NCBI RefSeq assembly: GCF_900168165.1
Contig: NZ_FUYV01000002.1
Coordinates: 303,628 to 367,627, forward strand
DNA from: Alkalitalea saponilacus
Lineage (GTDB): Bacteria; Bacteroidota; Bacteroidia; Bacteroidales; Marinilabiliaceae
Reading direction: 5' to 3'
DNA length: 64,000 nucleotides
The translations under genes were made by a program, and so were the position numbers. The notes under the pieces are model-generated. The model was given only the letters and a program-made list of their open reading frames with translations, made no database searches and had not been told where the DNA came from. Position 1 is the stretch's first letter. The number at the start of each line of letters is the position of its first letter. Below, piece by piece: positions 44,809 to 54,155 of the stretch.

Positions 44809-47800
44809 TTATTGTGCCAGAGAGAACCTGAAATTCACCCCAAAACTACTGGTTGTTATAGGATAACTGGTAGAAATATATGGCGAAGAGAGTTGACGGT
44901 CGTAAAATAACTGCATGTTAAACCGATCACTTAACACATAATCAGCTGTAAACTTCAAGGTTGTGATACGACTTCCTGCTGTCATCTGGTTTACGCCTTC
45001 TTCTATTCGGCGTATAATTGAGAAATTATCACGAATTGAAATATCCGCACGCAGATTTAAATCAGATGACATCTGACGTTGTCCTTCTCTTGAACCTAGA
45101 ATGATATCCATTTTATCAAAACGATACCCCAAACCAATGACATACTCTTTCGAATAATTTTCGATGAGCTGATTGTTATTTAAGCTTAGGTTCAGAATCC
45201 TTCCATTTTTAATTTCAGCACGTGTGGACATGTTATTGAGCCATGTAATATTAAACTGAATAAGAGGGGTGAATTGCTCAGAGATTGACACTCCACTGAT
45301 CTCATATTTGGGAATAAAATTTCCGGACTCATTACGAATAAAGCTAAACCCTTCTCTTAATGCCTCAATGCCATCATAGTCCATGTTTGTCATGAAGTTA
45401 CCAACAGTATATGTTGAACGATAAGCATGACTAACATCAAATGACCGAATATACTTTTGAAACCATGGTATGCGCGACAAGCCGTCATACGTAACCCGCC
45501 AGTTAGGCCTCATAAATGCAATGGAGGGCATCGGATCAAGGAAAATATCTCCGGCTCTTTTTCCTGAATAGGCAGCTAAAAAGGCCGGGATCATCACTTG
45601 TTGGGAGGTCAGGCTATAACCATCTGCACCTGTGGAAACCTCATGGTCGGCATCTGGATATCCCGATGGATTATAAGGGCGCCCTTCCCATGGATTGTTT
45701 TGACCATCGACTGGATTAACAATCCCAACCCTCTTCTCACCCAAGCGATCAGCAATAATCTGACGATTCAATAAAAACTGCTCGAACACCTCAGATTCAT
45801 AAACTCCTCTTTTGCCAACACTCTTAAATGATGTTCGATACACATTAAATGTCATAGAGAAGTTACCAGTCTCCCTGGTATTGAATGCACTAAATTGATT
45901 GTTTCTATGAAAATAATATTCCGACATGTTATTTGATTGCCTGTGATTGGCGTTCAAATCAATACGTAGACCTCTGATGGGCTCCAACATAGCTCTAATG
46001 GTCAAATCGTTGGTACTATTCATAGTATAAGGAGAATTCAGAGTTGAGTCAGTGGTCAACCATTCATTCTCTCCTGCCATCAATGCAAAATCACGATCTT
46101 GCCATCCCATCATAAAAGGAATGCCTGGTGCAGTAGAACCATAATAATTATGCGTTCCCATAAATCGTGACTCAGGCATATATCCTGGCAAAATTGTCCC
46201 ATTGTTCTCTGTGTAAGTGATGGTTATGTTTCTCAGACTCGTCAATAATCTGAAAGAGTAATCCTTAAGTAGATCACCAAATGTTTTTTCATCAACTTTT
46301 TGCCCGGTAACCATTACTCTGGCGCTTGAAATATCCTGAGATGGTGTAAAAGTCATGTTATTAGCATCCAACACATTTTGTTCTCCCCTTACAGGGTGTC
46401 CATTTTCATTAAAAACTCGTACGGTAACATTGGAAGTCCCAAGTTGATGATTAATTGAGAATGGTTCTCCCTGTGTCATTTGCAAATTATGCTGCGTATA
46501 CCTTACAGTTTCTCCTTGTTGCTGTTGTTGCTGTTGCTGTTGTCGCCCTGCCGGTCGGTTCAATTCCCGCAAATATGGAGACCTATTATAAAGTGTATTA
46601 AAATTAAGTTGAGTATTTGCCTGGATATTATTTGAATTCCTGATAATATTCCCCCATTCAAAATCATCACGGGGAATTGGACCCTGCTGCCAATTATACA
46701 TGGCTCCGTAATTTAGTGTCGCCGAAGTCCAGTTCATATATGGTAGCTTATTGATGGGCAATGTGTAGCTAACATTAATGTTATGTTGATAATTGGTGGT
46801 ACGACCCATGCTAAGAAGATTTGTCATCACTGAATCTCTCCACAGATCATATTCATCACGATACAGATCCTTATTTACGGGCCCATCCGGCTCATCAATT
46901 ATGGCATTATTAGTTGTTCTGAAATCGACCGACAAAGCCCTGGTAAGATTATATCTCAGTTCAAAATACCGATTGAAATAAAAATCTTTATTCACACTAA
47001 CCGGAATATGAAAGTTCGGATCAGAAATACTCCTAAGCTGCTCTTCCCTGTAACCTCGGGTAAGTTCCCAACGATAATTGACCTGCGTGGGAGCCAGATA
47101 AAAATTAAAATCCCTGATCAAACCTAATGCATCTCCGCTAACACTTGAAAAAGGTTCAATCGCTGATGGGCGGTTGACAAAGTTATAAGCCAAAATACCC
47201 CTGTAATTTCTGTCGTAAAAATATTGCGTATCAATATTTCTTCTGTAGGTTTCATTAAACGAATAGGTGGCACTCAGATTGGATGGACTATAAAAACTCA
47301 CATCACTATCTTTAGGCTGGAGTCTTACATTTGTGAAGTTAAAACTTTTGCGGCGAACATAATCCTGAGAGACCTGCTTTATACTGTCTTTCTCAGCTCT
47401 CGTTTCGGCATTATTCAAAGCAACATCAAGCGGAATGTCAGGATCAAGCGGATAATACTCAGGTGTAGCCACCTGCTCACTGTAGCCCATATAAAAAGGT
47501 ATGGTCATTCGGCTTTCAGGTCCAAGAAATTTACCTAACTCAAGAGATGTTGCAATATCGTATTGATAAAAATCTTCCTGACTGCGCTCTGTAACTCCCT
47601 GATCAATACTACCAAACCCAACAGTACTCATGGCCCCGGCAACCTGAACACTCCCCAGGTCAGCCAGACGAACATTCATCCGGCTGTTGGCAGCCCATCC
47701 TCCGCGATCATTAAATCCGGTCAATCGTAGCTCATTCATCCAGACTTCAGCAGTACGCTCTTCCAGGGCTCCATTTCGAACCCCAATCATCACAGTCCTC

Positions 47801-50800
47801 ACATTCCCAAGGTTTGGATTTCCCTTTATTTTCAACCTGCTGTCAGGGTTCTCAGGATCAAACCATTCATAAATATCAGTAAGTCTCACCTCCGAACCTG
47901 CCATCCTCATCGCATCATTTCTCCGAAGTTTTATCTGCTGAAATAGATCAAGAGGAATGTTCATCCTGTTCTCTTCAGGCCATACAATGTAGCGGTGTGC
48001 TTCGGAACTGCTTCTGTAAAACCCGGGAGGAGTAAGTTTTAACGGAACTTCATATTCGTAATAGTTGTTTTGATAATCGGAACCAATGCGGATGAAAGCC
48101 CGCATTTCATTATCCTGCAAATGATATCCCTGTACCGCCTCGGCATGAATATCCATAACCAGATTGCGGTATTGCCGCATATCCATATTAATGGCTTTAT
48201 AAACACCCCGTGCATCTCCACTAGCCAAATCTGTAACCCTCAGCGAGATAGACTGCTCGTTTAACTCTCTCACCGAGGGATTGGCCGGGTCAATGACCCG
48301 GCTGATTCCGGGTGGCAATATATAATTAACCGGCTCACGGTTTCCGTTTTCCTCAATATTAACCGCAGACACTTCAAATTGAGTACTGGGATTTGGAGTG
48401 ACATTATCTGAAATTTCGAAAAGATCCCTGTCATATCTGCGCCATTCCGCACGAACCAGATCCAAGGTGGCAAAACGTAAAATAACCGTATCACTGAAAT
48501 CATGAAGAAACATTCTCATAAACCGAACCGACCTTAAATCTCCGATTTCACCTATTCTGGCATCGGGAGAGTTAACAGGTACACGAAACTGGTACCACTT
48601 TATTGTTTCTGTGTTACCATTGCGCAATGTAACAGTTGATTCCACCACATCTGTGATATAATTCTCTCCTACATTCATGTCTTCGGGACGCAAACTAATC
48701 CTGTATTGAAAGTAATCTTCAGATTCGCTCAATGTATTATCACCATTGATATCTTCCGAATCAGGAATGGTCGTAGCTGCTGTACTGAACGACTCCCCTG
48801 AAAACTCTGTTGGACGGCTGTTCCCTTCAGGGTTATTGTAGTATTTATATCTTTCCAAAATACCGGCTTCATTCTCATCATGCTCACGTCCCCTGAAATA
48901 TCTGAAATCATCAGAAGCAGGGTCGTTCATGATTCGGTTATATGCCTCTTCGGACAACTGTCCGGTATTGTACATATTCTCTATCTGATCCAAAAAGCCA
49001 TTCCCTCCTCCGCGATAAAACTGACGTTCTCTTTCTGAACTCATCCCATTAAGACCCACATCCTGCATCATTCTGGTAGCTGGATCGTTGCTGAATGCAT
49101 TGACCATGCTCTGCCTCCGTGGGACATACCCCCAGGCGGTAGAATCTACATCAAAAGGCTCGTCTCTTCCAGGAAGCCCCTGCTCAAAAAACTTCCGTCC
49201 ATCCCGCAGAATATCCTCCGAAACATTTCCAAGGTTGATATAAAAATCTCCTCCCTCGTGGGTTCCATCATCATAAATAAAAGGATCCATCAACCAAAAC
49301 TCAATGTGATCAATATTTGCGGCCTCAAAATCTGTATTCCCACTTATGGCGCGCATAATTCCACCCCATCGGCTGGCCGGATCATTCAAAAATCCGTCCC
49401 TGTCAATTCTGGTATCAAAATTATAAGGGCCTCGCTCCATTGGATAGTATGCCAGATTTAGAACTGAAATATTGGTTGGCTCGCCATAGGCAGTATTTCT
49501 GTTGGGAAAAATCTCTCTTTCAAACACCTCTCTTACGTAATGGTTCGACTGCGAATCGGGATCACGGCGTAAATGAGAGGGCGTCAGGTTGTTATTACGC
49601 AAAAAGAGGGGGTCGATTACGTACCAGGCAAGTCTGGCCCGATTATAGCCATAACTCAAATCATTCATTCGCTCTGCCTCAGGAAACAGATCTTGCCCCT
49701 GCGGAGTACTGGCCAGACGCCAGGCGTGCCAATGCTTCATGTCAATGGGTATCTTAGTTCCCTCAAAATCGTCAATATAGGATGTGCCCTGACGATCGAT
49801 GACATTTGGGTGCCCGGGAATAAGGTGTGCAAATTCCGCCTCAAATGAGATAGATGATGGTGCTGTGGTTTGAATCATGGGTAATCTGTTAACCAATGAG
49901 GTTAACAGATTTGACTCCCGATAGAATGAAGTATTTAATCCCCAAATGGTGTTTGCTATGGGTTCATTTCCATAAGCCACTTTTTGTGTAAGAGGACGCT
50001 CCCTCAAGTGCATCACGGTAGCACCCACGTTAAAGTCTTCCGTAAACCGATAATCGAGATGTGTTCCGATCAAGGTTTTAGTCTGGAGATTAAATAGTGA
50101 CTGACTCTCCAGGGAAACCTGTATGGGGGTTCCCGATTCCATTAACCCCTGGTTCAGAATCCGGATACGCCCAGATGTGTAATCAACAGAATAATCAACA
50201 TTCTCTGTAAGTCTGCGACCTCCGGCAGTTACAACTACAGATCCGCGTGGAATATTAAAAGCATTGAGCGATATCTCAGCTCCAGCTGATGATTTAAAAG
50301 ATCCCCGGATTCTGTACTTATTTTTCTCTGCTATCTGTGCGGCAACTGTTCGGGTTGAATCATATAGTTCCTGAAAAACATATCGGTTACGAACATCCTG
50401 AGGTGCTCCGGCAAGTTTTTCATCCATATGTGAACCAAATGGTTCCAGCACAGGAAATATAACTCGCCCCTGCGCAGGAATGATCGTATAACCCGGAACA
50501 AAGTCAAATGTTCCGTCTGGAGTAGGTTCCAAACGGGAGTTCAAATTATCCAGCTCCATGATTGAGATAAAAAGCCTTCCATTTAGTGGATCTTCAGGAA
50601 AATAGTTCAGATAACTCCCAATGGAGTCATTCATATGAACAACATTCAGACGGAAATCATCCGGACTCACCTGAAAAGCTCCAATGGAGTAAACGTTTTT
50701 CATCATTAAATCCCAATATTTAAATCTGGGCGATAAGTTGGTTCCTTTAATCAGCTTTGCTATCAAAGAATTAGGAGCCTCTACTCCGGAGTTACTGAAT

Positions 50801-52314
50801 TCTCCTACCCTGAAAACTTCTCCATTGTAAGTATATTCAAAGGCAACAGCCAGAATTTCATCTGCATTAAGCGCAGAATTGAGTGAAATGTATCCCAGAC
50901 GACTGTTAAGAGAATATTCTGCCTCTGTCAACAGCCTTGCGTTTTCTATACGCTCAAAATCCCGTGTAGTGCGAAGCTCTTGAATATTGGATAAGGTGGT
51001 AGAGGCATTGTTGAAGTTGCGAATATCCCCTTCGGCTCCTGTACTCATTACTTCATAGAGGTTGTTAGCTCTGTTTGATGGCGGAACGTTAACATTTCCC
51101 TGCCACTTACTATTCGAGATGTTGGCCGCATTTTCTCCCAAATCGGTAAAGGCTACTACATTTCTTGATTGTTCAAAATTGCTGGTTCTGTTTGTGACCC
51201 AAACCTCTACTTTAGTGATATTAACCGGAGAGTTTACAACCGGAAGATTTTGCAAAGCCCTGTCATAATTATCTCTAAAAAAATGAGAAAGAAAGAAGTG
51301 TCTGTTTCGATCGTACTCATCGGCGCCAATATCAAACTCCTGAGTCTGTGCTCCCCCCTGGATATTCATTACCGAAGTTTCGCCTTTTTGCTGTGAAAAA
51401 ACAGACGTAATGGTCAACTTTCCAAATTGCATCTCCGTTTTTACCCCAAACAGACTCTGACTTCCTGTTATCAGAGTACCGGGAAGAGGCATGGATACAT
51501 TACCAGCTTCAATTGATTTTATGATGTCATCTTCGCCACCTTCGTATTCAAGATTGATCTGGTTTTCAAAGTCAAAAGTAGCTTCTGTATTGTAGTTTAT
51601 TCCCAGCCTGAGCCTTTCGCCGATGTTCCCGCGGATGTTCATCTGAATTTTTTGCTGGAAATCGAAGGTGGTGGTTTGTCTCATTCTTTCCTGAAGGGTG
51701 GGGTTATCAATTTTCGTGCGGTTAACCCCCAACTGAAGTTCAGCAGTTCCTTGTGGCCGAATATTTATTACATTGCTCCCGAAAATACTTTCAAAAGCCT
51801 CCCCTCCGACCCTGATGTGTCCAAATCCGCGGTCGGCATCTCGATCCTGATCAATATTATTGCGCTCCCAATACTCCTGCATGGAACGACGCTTCTGATG
51901 GTTCTGATAATCTTCAAGTGACATGGTGTATGGCAGGCGCACAGGTACATTTCCTATTTTCCGGTACATGGTCACCATGCCGGTTGCGGGGTCATACTCG
52001 GCTGTATAATCAAGGTTGTCCGGATCCTGCAACCTGATTCTGTTTTGTCTTTCTGATCTGTGATCCTGTCTTACAGGCAAAGGAGTTATCCCGATCGGTT
52101 CCACAGGGTCATCGTCATAAGAAGCCGGGGTTTGCGGAGCCTCTAAAATGGGCTCATCGGGCTCTTCATCAACGGGAGGTTGCTCTTCGGTTTCGGGTAC
52201 TTGAAAATAATCCCTGTCTGTTAAAGCTTCTACCAGATAATCATTGGCTCCGGCGAGCAAAAACAGAGAGGTTAAAAACGGCACAAGCAAACTATATGCA
52301 ATCTTCTTTCTCAA
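44809..52314 (-). CDS. sprA: SprA, type IX secretion outer-membrane translocon
   Basis: A 2501-residue protein: signal peptide (~1-23), acidic Pro-rich segment (~38-75), then a giant 36-strand-type barrel sequence rich in YNFN/NLTR/aromatic strands. The final strand ends FGVNFRFSLAQ. SprA (Sov in Porphyromonas) forms the pore through which T9SS cargo crosses the outer membrane. Family marks include IRPQGTAELQLGVNRTKIDNP near 190 and the SYIDDFEGT motif (~835). A run of nine Gln sits near residue 1930 (46516-46542). ruvA is 43 bp upstream on the same strand, a conserved neighbourhood. It is the export machine for the PKD/CTD adhesin in this window. Confidence 0.95.
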   Translation of the reverse strand: MRKKIAYSLLVPFLTSLFLLAGANDYLVEALTDRDYFQVPETEEQPPVDEEPDEPILEAPQTPASYDDDPVEPIGITPLPVRQDHRSERQNRIRLQDPDNLDYTAEYDPATGMVTMYRKIGNVPVRLPYTMSLEDYQNHQKRRSMQEYWERNNIDQDRDADRGFGHIRVGGEAFESIFGSNVINIRPQGTAELQLGVNRTKIDNPTLQERMRQTTTFDFQQKIQMNIRGNIGERLRLGINYNTEATFDFENQINLEYEGGEDDIIKSIEAGNVSMPLPGTLITGSQSLFGVKTEMQFGKLTITSVFSQQKGETSVMNIQGGAQTQEFDIGADEYDRNRHFFLSHFFRDNYDRALQNLPVVNSPVNITKVEVWVTNRTSNFEQSRNVVAFTDLGENAANISNSKWQGNVNVPPSNRANNLYEVMSTGAEGDIRNFNNASTTLSNIQELRTTRDFERIENARLLTEAEYSLNSRLGYISLNSALNADEILAVAFEYTYNGEVFRVGEFSNSGVEAPNSLIAKLIKGTNLSPRFKYWDLMMKNVYSIGAFQVSPDDFRLNVVHMNDSIGSYLNYFPEDPLNGRLFISIMELDNLNSRLEPTPDGTFDFVPGYTIIPAQGRVIFPVLEPFGSHMDEKLAGAPQDVRNRYVFQELYDSTRTVAAQIAEKNKYRIRGSFKSSAGAEISLNAFNIPRGSVVVTAGGRRLTENVDYSVDYTSGRIRILNQGLMESGTPIQVSLESQSLFNLQTKTLIGTHLDYRFTEDFNVGATVMHLRERPLTQKVAYGNEPIANTIWGLNTSFYRESNLLTSLVNRLPMIQTTAPSSISFEAEFAHLIPGHPNVIDRQGTSYIDDFEGTKIPIDMKHWHAWRLASTPQGQDLFPEAERMNDLSYGYNRARLAWYVIDPLFLRNNNLTPSHLRRDPDSQSNHYVREVFEREIFPNRNTAYGEPTNISVLNLAYYPMERGPYNFDTRIDRDGFLNDPASRWGGIMRAISGNTDFEAANIDHIEFWLMDPFIYDDGTHEGGDFYINLGNVSEDILRDGRKFFEQGLPGRDEPFDVDSTAWGYVPRRQSMVNAFSNDPATRMMQDVGLNGMSSERERQFYRGGGNGFLDQIENMYNTGQLSEEAYNRIMNDPASDDFRYFRGREHDENEAGILERYKYYNNPEGNSRPTEFSGESFSTAATTIPDSEDINGDNTLSESEDYFQYRISLRPEDMNVGENYITDVVESTVTLRNGNTETIKWYQFRVPVNSPDARIGEIGDLRSVRFMRMFLHDFSDTVILRFATLDLVRAEWRRYDRDLFEISDNVTPNPSTQFEVSAVNIEENGNREPVNYILPPGISRVIDPANPSVRELNEQSISLRVTDLASGDARGVYKAINMDMRQYRNLVMDIHAEAVQGYHLQDNEMRAFIRIGSDYQNNYYEYEVPLKLTPPGFYRSSSEAHRYIVWPEENRMNIPLDLFQQIKLRRNDAMRMAGSEVRLTDIYEWFDPENPDSRLKIKGNPNLGNVRTVMIGVRNGALEERTAEVWMNELRLTGFNDRGGWAANSRMNVRLADLGSVQVAGAMSTVGFGSIDQGVTERSQEDFYQYDIATSLELGKFLGPESRMTIPFYMGYSEQVATPEYYPLDPDIPLDVALNNAETRAEKDSIKQVSQDYVRRKSFNFTNVRLQPKDSDVSFYSPSNLSATYSFNETYRRNIDTQYFYDRNYRGILAYNFVNRPSAIEPFSSVSGDALGLIRDFNFYLAPTQVNYRWELTRGYREEQLRSISDPNFHIPVSVNKDFYFNRYFELRYNLTRALSVDFRTTNNAIIDEPDGPVNKDLYRDEYDLWRDSVMTNLLSMGRTTNYQHNINVSYTLPINKLPYMNWTSATLNYGAMYNWQQGPIPRDDFEWGNIIRNSNNIQANTQLNFNTLYNRSPYLRELNRPAGRQQQQQQQQQGETVRYTQHNLQMTQGEPFSINHQLGTSNVTVRVFNENGHPVRGEQNVLDANNMTFTPSQDISSARVMVTGQKVDEKTFGDLLKDYSFRLLTSLRNITITYTENNGTILPGYMPESRFMGTHNYYGSTAPGIPFMMGWQDRDFALMAGENEWLTTDSTLNSPYTMNSTNDLTIRAMLEPIRGLRIDLNANHRQSNNMSEYYFHRNNQFSAFNTRETGNFSMTFNVYRTSFKSVGKRGVYESEVFEQFLLNRQIIADRLGEKRVGIVNPVDGQNNPWEGRPYNPSGYPDADHEVSTGADGYSLTSQQVMIPAFLAAYSGKRAGDIFLDPMPSIAFMRPNWRVTYDGLSRIPWFQKYIRSFDVSHAYRSTYTVGNFMTNMDYDGIEALREGFSFIRNESGNFIPKYEISGVSISEQFTPLIQFNITWLNNMSTRAEIKNGRILNLSLNNNQLIENYSKEYVIGLGYRFDKMDIILGSREGQRQMSSDLNLRADISIRDNFSIIRRIEEGVNQMTAGSRITTLKFTADYVLSDRFNMQLFYDRQLSSPYISTSYPITTSSFGVNFRFSLAQ
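46516..46542. repeat. TTG/CTG triplet tract in sprA (poly-Gln)
   Basis: Nine consecutive triplets, read on the coding strand as CAA/CAG, encoding Gln9 in a loop of the SprA barrel. A slippage-prone tract that changes protein length by whole residues. Confidence 0.8.
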
Positions 52315-52357
52315 ATGAATTAAGGATTTTCACAGGTCTTTACTGAAATTTAAACAG

Positions 52358-52939
52358 TTACAACATTTTCAATGCCTGCTTTATTATTTGTTCCACCCGG
52401 CAGTCCGGTTGCGAAGATAAAATTTTATCAACCGCTTTTTGGGATGCAGCTTTTGCAAACCCTAACATTACTAATGCAGATAACGCTTCTTCACGAACCG
52501 TATTGTCCGAATCAGTAAATAATTTTTCATCGATGCTCTCTTTACCCAGTTTATCTTTTAAATCAACAATGACTCGCTGTGCGGTTTTAAGCCCAATGCC
52601 CTTTATGCCTTTCAGTTGGTTGGCATTTCCTGATAAAATAGAGACCTTTAGTTCATCGGGAGGAAGCGATGAAAGCATCATTCGGGCTGTGTTGGCTCCA
52701 ATTCCTGAGACAGAAATAAGATGTCGGAAAAGTTCGCGTTCATCAATTGAATGGAAACCATATAGCGTATAGGCGTCCTCACGAATATTCTCATGAATAT
52801 AAAGAGACGTTTCTTTCAGTTCCTTTAAGCAGGTATAAGTGGTCAGGGAAATATTGACAAAATATCCAAGTCCGTTGTTCTCGAGAACAACGTGTGCAGG
52901 ACCACTTTCCACCACTTTTCCTGAAATAAATTCAAACAT
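52358..52939 (-). CDS. ruvA: Holliday junction DNA helicase subunit RuvA
   Basis: The 193-residue tetrameric junction-binding subunit of RuvABC. It has an OB-fold start (FEFISGKVVESGPAHVVLENNGLGYFV). Two helix-hairpin-helix motifs follow (VSGIGANTARMML ~75 and IKGIGLKTAQRVI ~110), then the small C-terminal RuvB-binding domain (REEALSALVMLGFAKAASQKAV). It is complete. sprA lies 43 bp downstream on the same strand, so ruvA-sprA are probably cotranscribed; ruvB is not nearby. Confidence 0.96.
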   Translation of the reverse strand: MFEFISGKVVESGPAHVVLENNGLGYFVNISLTTYTCLKELKETSLYIHENIREDAYTLYGFHSIDERELFRHLISVSGIGANTARMMLSSLPPDELKVSILSGNANQLKGIKGIGLKTAQRVIVDLKDKLGKESIDEKLFTDSDNTVREEALSALVMLGFAKAASQKAVDKILSSQPDCRVEQIIKQALKML

Positions 52940-53007
52940 GGAGTTTCACTTTTTATAATTGCAGTTTTTTATCCTATAACCATCCTACCCTAAACCATAC
53001 CACCCCT

Positions 53008-54051
53008 TTAACTTTTCTTCCCGGTTGTCCCCCACCCTTGAGCAGTTAAATCAATCTCTTCATCAGAGGAAGTAATCAGACGTCTCCCTTTTTCAGCATC
53101 TGCAACATATCCAATTGCGGTAATGCCCTCAGGGAATTGATTACCGATTTTTTCAAAATCGGAAAAGGAGATGGTAAAGAGCAGCTCATAATCTTCACCT
53201 CCGTTGAGTGCGGCCACCAGAGGATTAAAGTTCAGCTCATTGGCAGCCTTTAAGGTATTTTGATTTAAAGGAATCTTATTCTCATAAATATGGCAACCCA
53301 CTTTTGCCGCCTCGCACATCAGCAAAGCTGATGTTGCCAAGCCCTCTTTTACAGACACCATGGAGGTGGGTGATATTTGATTTTTTCTGAAAAAATCAAA
53401 TACCGTGAGAGGAACTTCAGGCTTCAACTGTCGTTTCAATACATAATCATTGTTACCAAAATCAGGCTCAGTCTCCGCCTTCCCCTTTAGAACCCGTTTT
53501 TCTCTTTCGAGCAGATGCAGCCCCATCAGAGCTCCTCCTAAATCACCTGACACACAAATCAAGTCGGTTGGGTTTGCTGTTTTGCGCAAAACGGTGTCTG
53601 ATGGCTCAGCTGTGCCCGAAGAGGTCACTGAAATGGTCAATCCGGTTAACGATGCTGTTGGTCTGAATCCGGCCAAATCAATCCCATAAGTCTGACATGC
53701 CGATAACACTCCGTCAATTAGTTGATCGACCCGTTGAAAATCCATCTTATTACTGAGGCCAACACTCACATAAACCTGTTCAGGTTTTCCATTCATTGCA
53801 TAAATATCCAAAATGGAGGCCACAACCGATTTATAACCCAAATGCTGAAGTGGATGATAAACCAGGTCGAAATGAATTCCCTCTAATAATAAAGTGTTGG
53901 TCATAATCTGCCGAGACGGCAGATCCAAAACAGAAGCATCATCTCCAATTCCCTGCAATGTTGAACCATTGATATGACGGACTTTCTCATTCACATAATT
54001 CACAAGTCCATAAATACCTAACTCCGATAAAGATTGCTCTTTTTTGGTCAT
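53008..54051 (-). CDS. thiL: Thiamine-monophosphate kinase
   Basis: Phosphorylates TMP to the active cofactor TPP. The 347-residue AIR-synthase-like protein shows GIGDDASVLDL (~37, ATP/Mg binding Asp pair), TNTLLLEGIHFDL (~52), GDLGGALMGLHLL (~170) and NGGEDYELLFTI (~280). Length is typical. It lies 68 bp upstream of ruvA on the same strand. An inverted repeat with 13-bp arms sits between its start and the DUF3857 gene upstream. Confidence 0.93.
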   Translation of the reverse strand: MTKKEQSLSELGIYGLVNYVNEKVRHINGSTLQGIGDDASVLDLPSRQIMTNTLLLEGIHFDLVYHPLQHLGYKSVVASILDIYAMNGKPEQVYVSVGLSNKMDFQRVDQLIDGVLSACQTYGIDLAGFRPTASLTGLTISVTSSGTAEPSDTVLRKTANPTDLICVSGDLGGALMGLHLLEREKRVLKGKAETEPDFGNNDYVLKRQLKPEVPLTVFDFFRKNQISPTSMVSVKEGLATSALLMCEAAKVGCHIYENKIPLNQNTLKAANELNFNPLVAALNGGEDYELLFTISFSDFEKIGNQFPEGITAIGYVADAEKGRRLITSSDEEIDLTAQGWGTTGKKS

Positions 54052-54078
54052 CCTAAAAAAATAATATCTAATTAATCA

Positions 54079-54114
54079 ACAGCTCCATTCTCATTTTAAG
54101 CAGAATGGAGCTGT
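54079..54114 (-). terminator. Hairpin between the DUF3857 gene and thiL
   Basis: ACAGCTCCATTCT and AGAATGGAGCTGT are perfect 13-bp arms around a 10-base loop, 42 bp past the upstream gene's stop. A T-rich stretch follows only after ~15 bases, so it is either a terminator with a poor T-tract or a leader structure of thiL. Confidence 0.5.
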
Positions 54115-54155
54115 AAATATACTGATGTTTTGCAAGGTAAATATTCAATTTGCGA

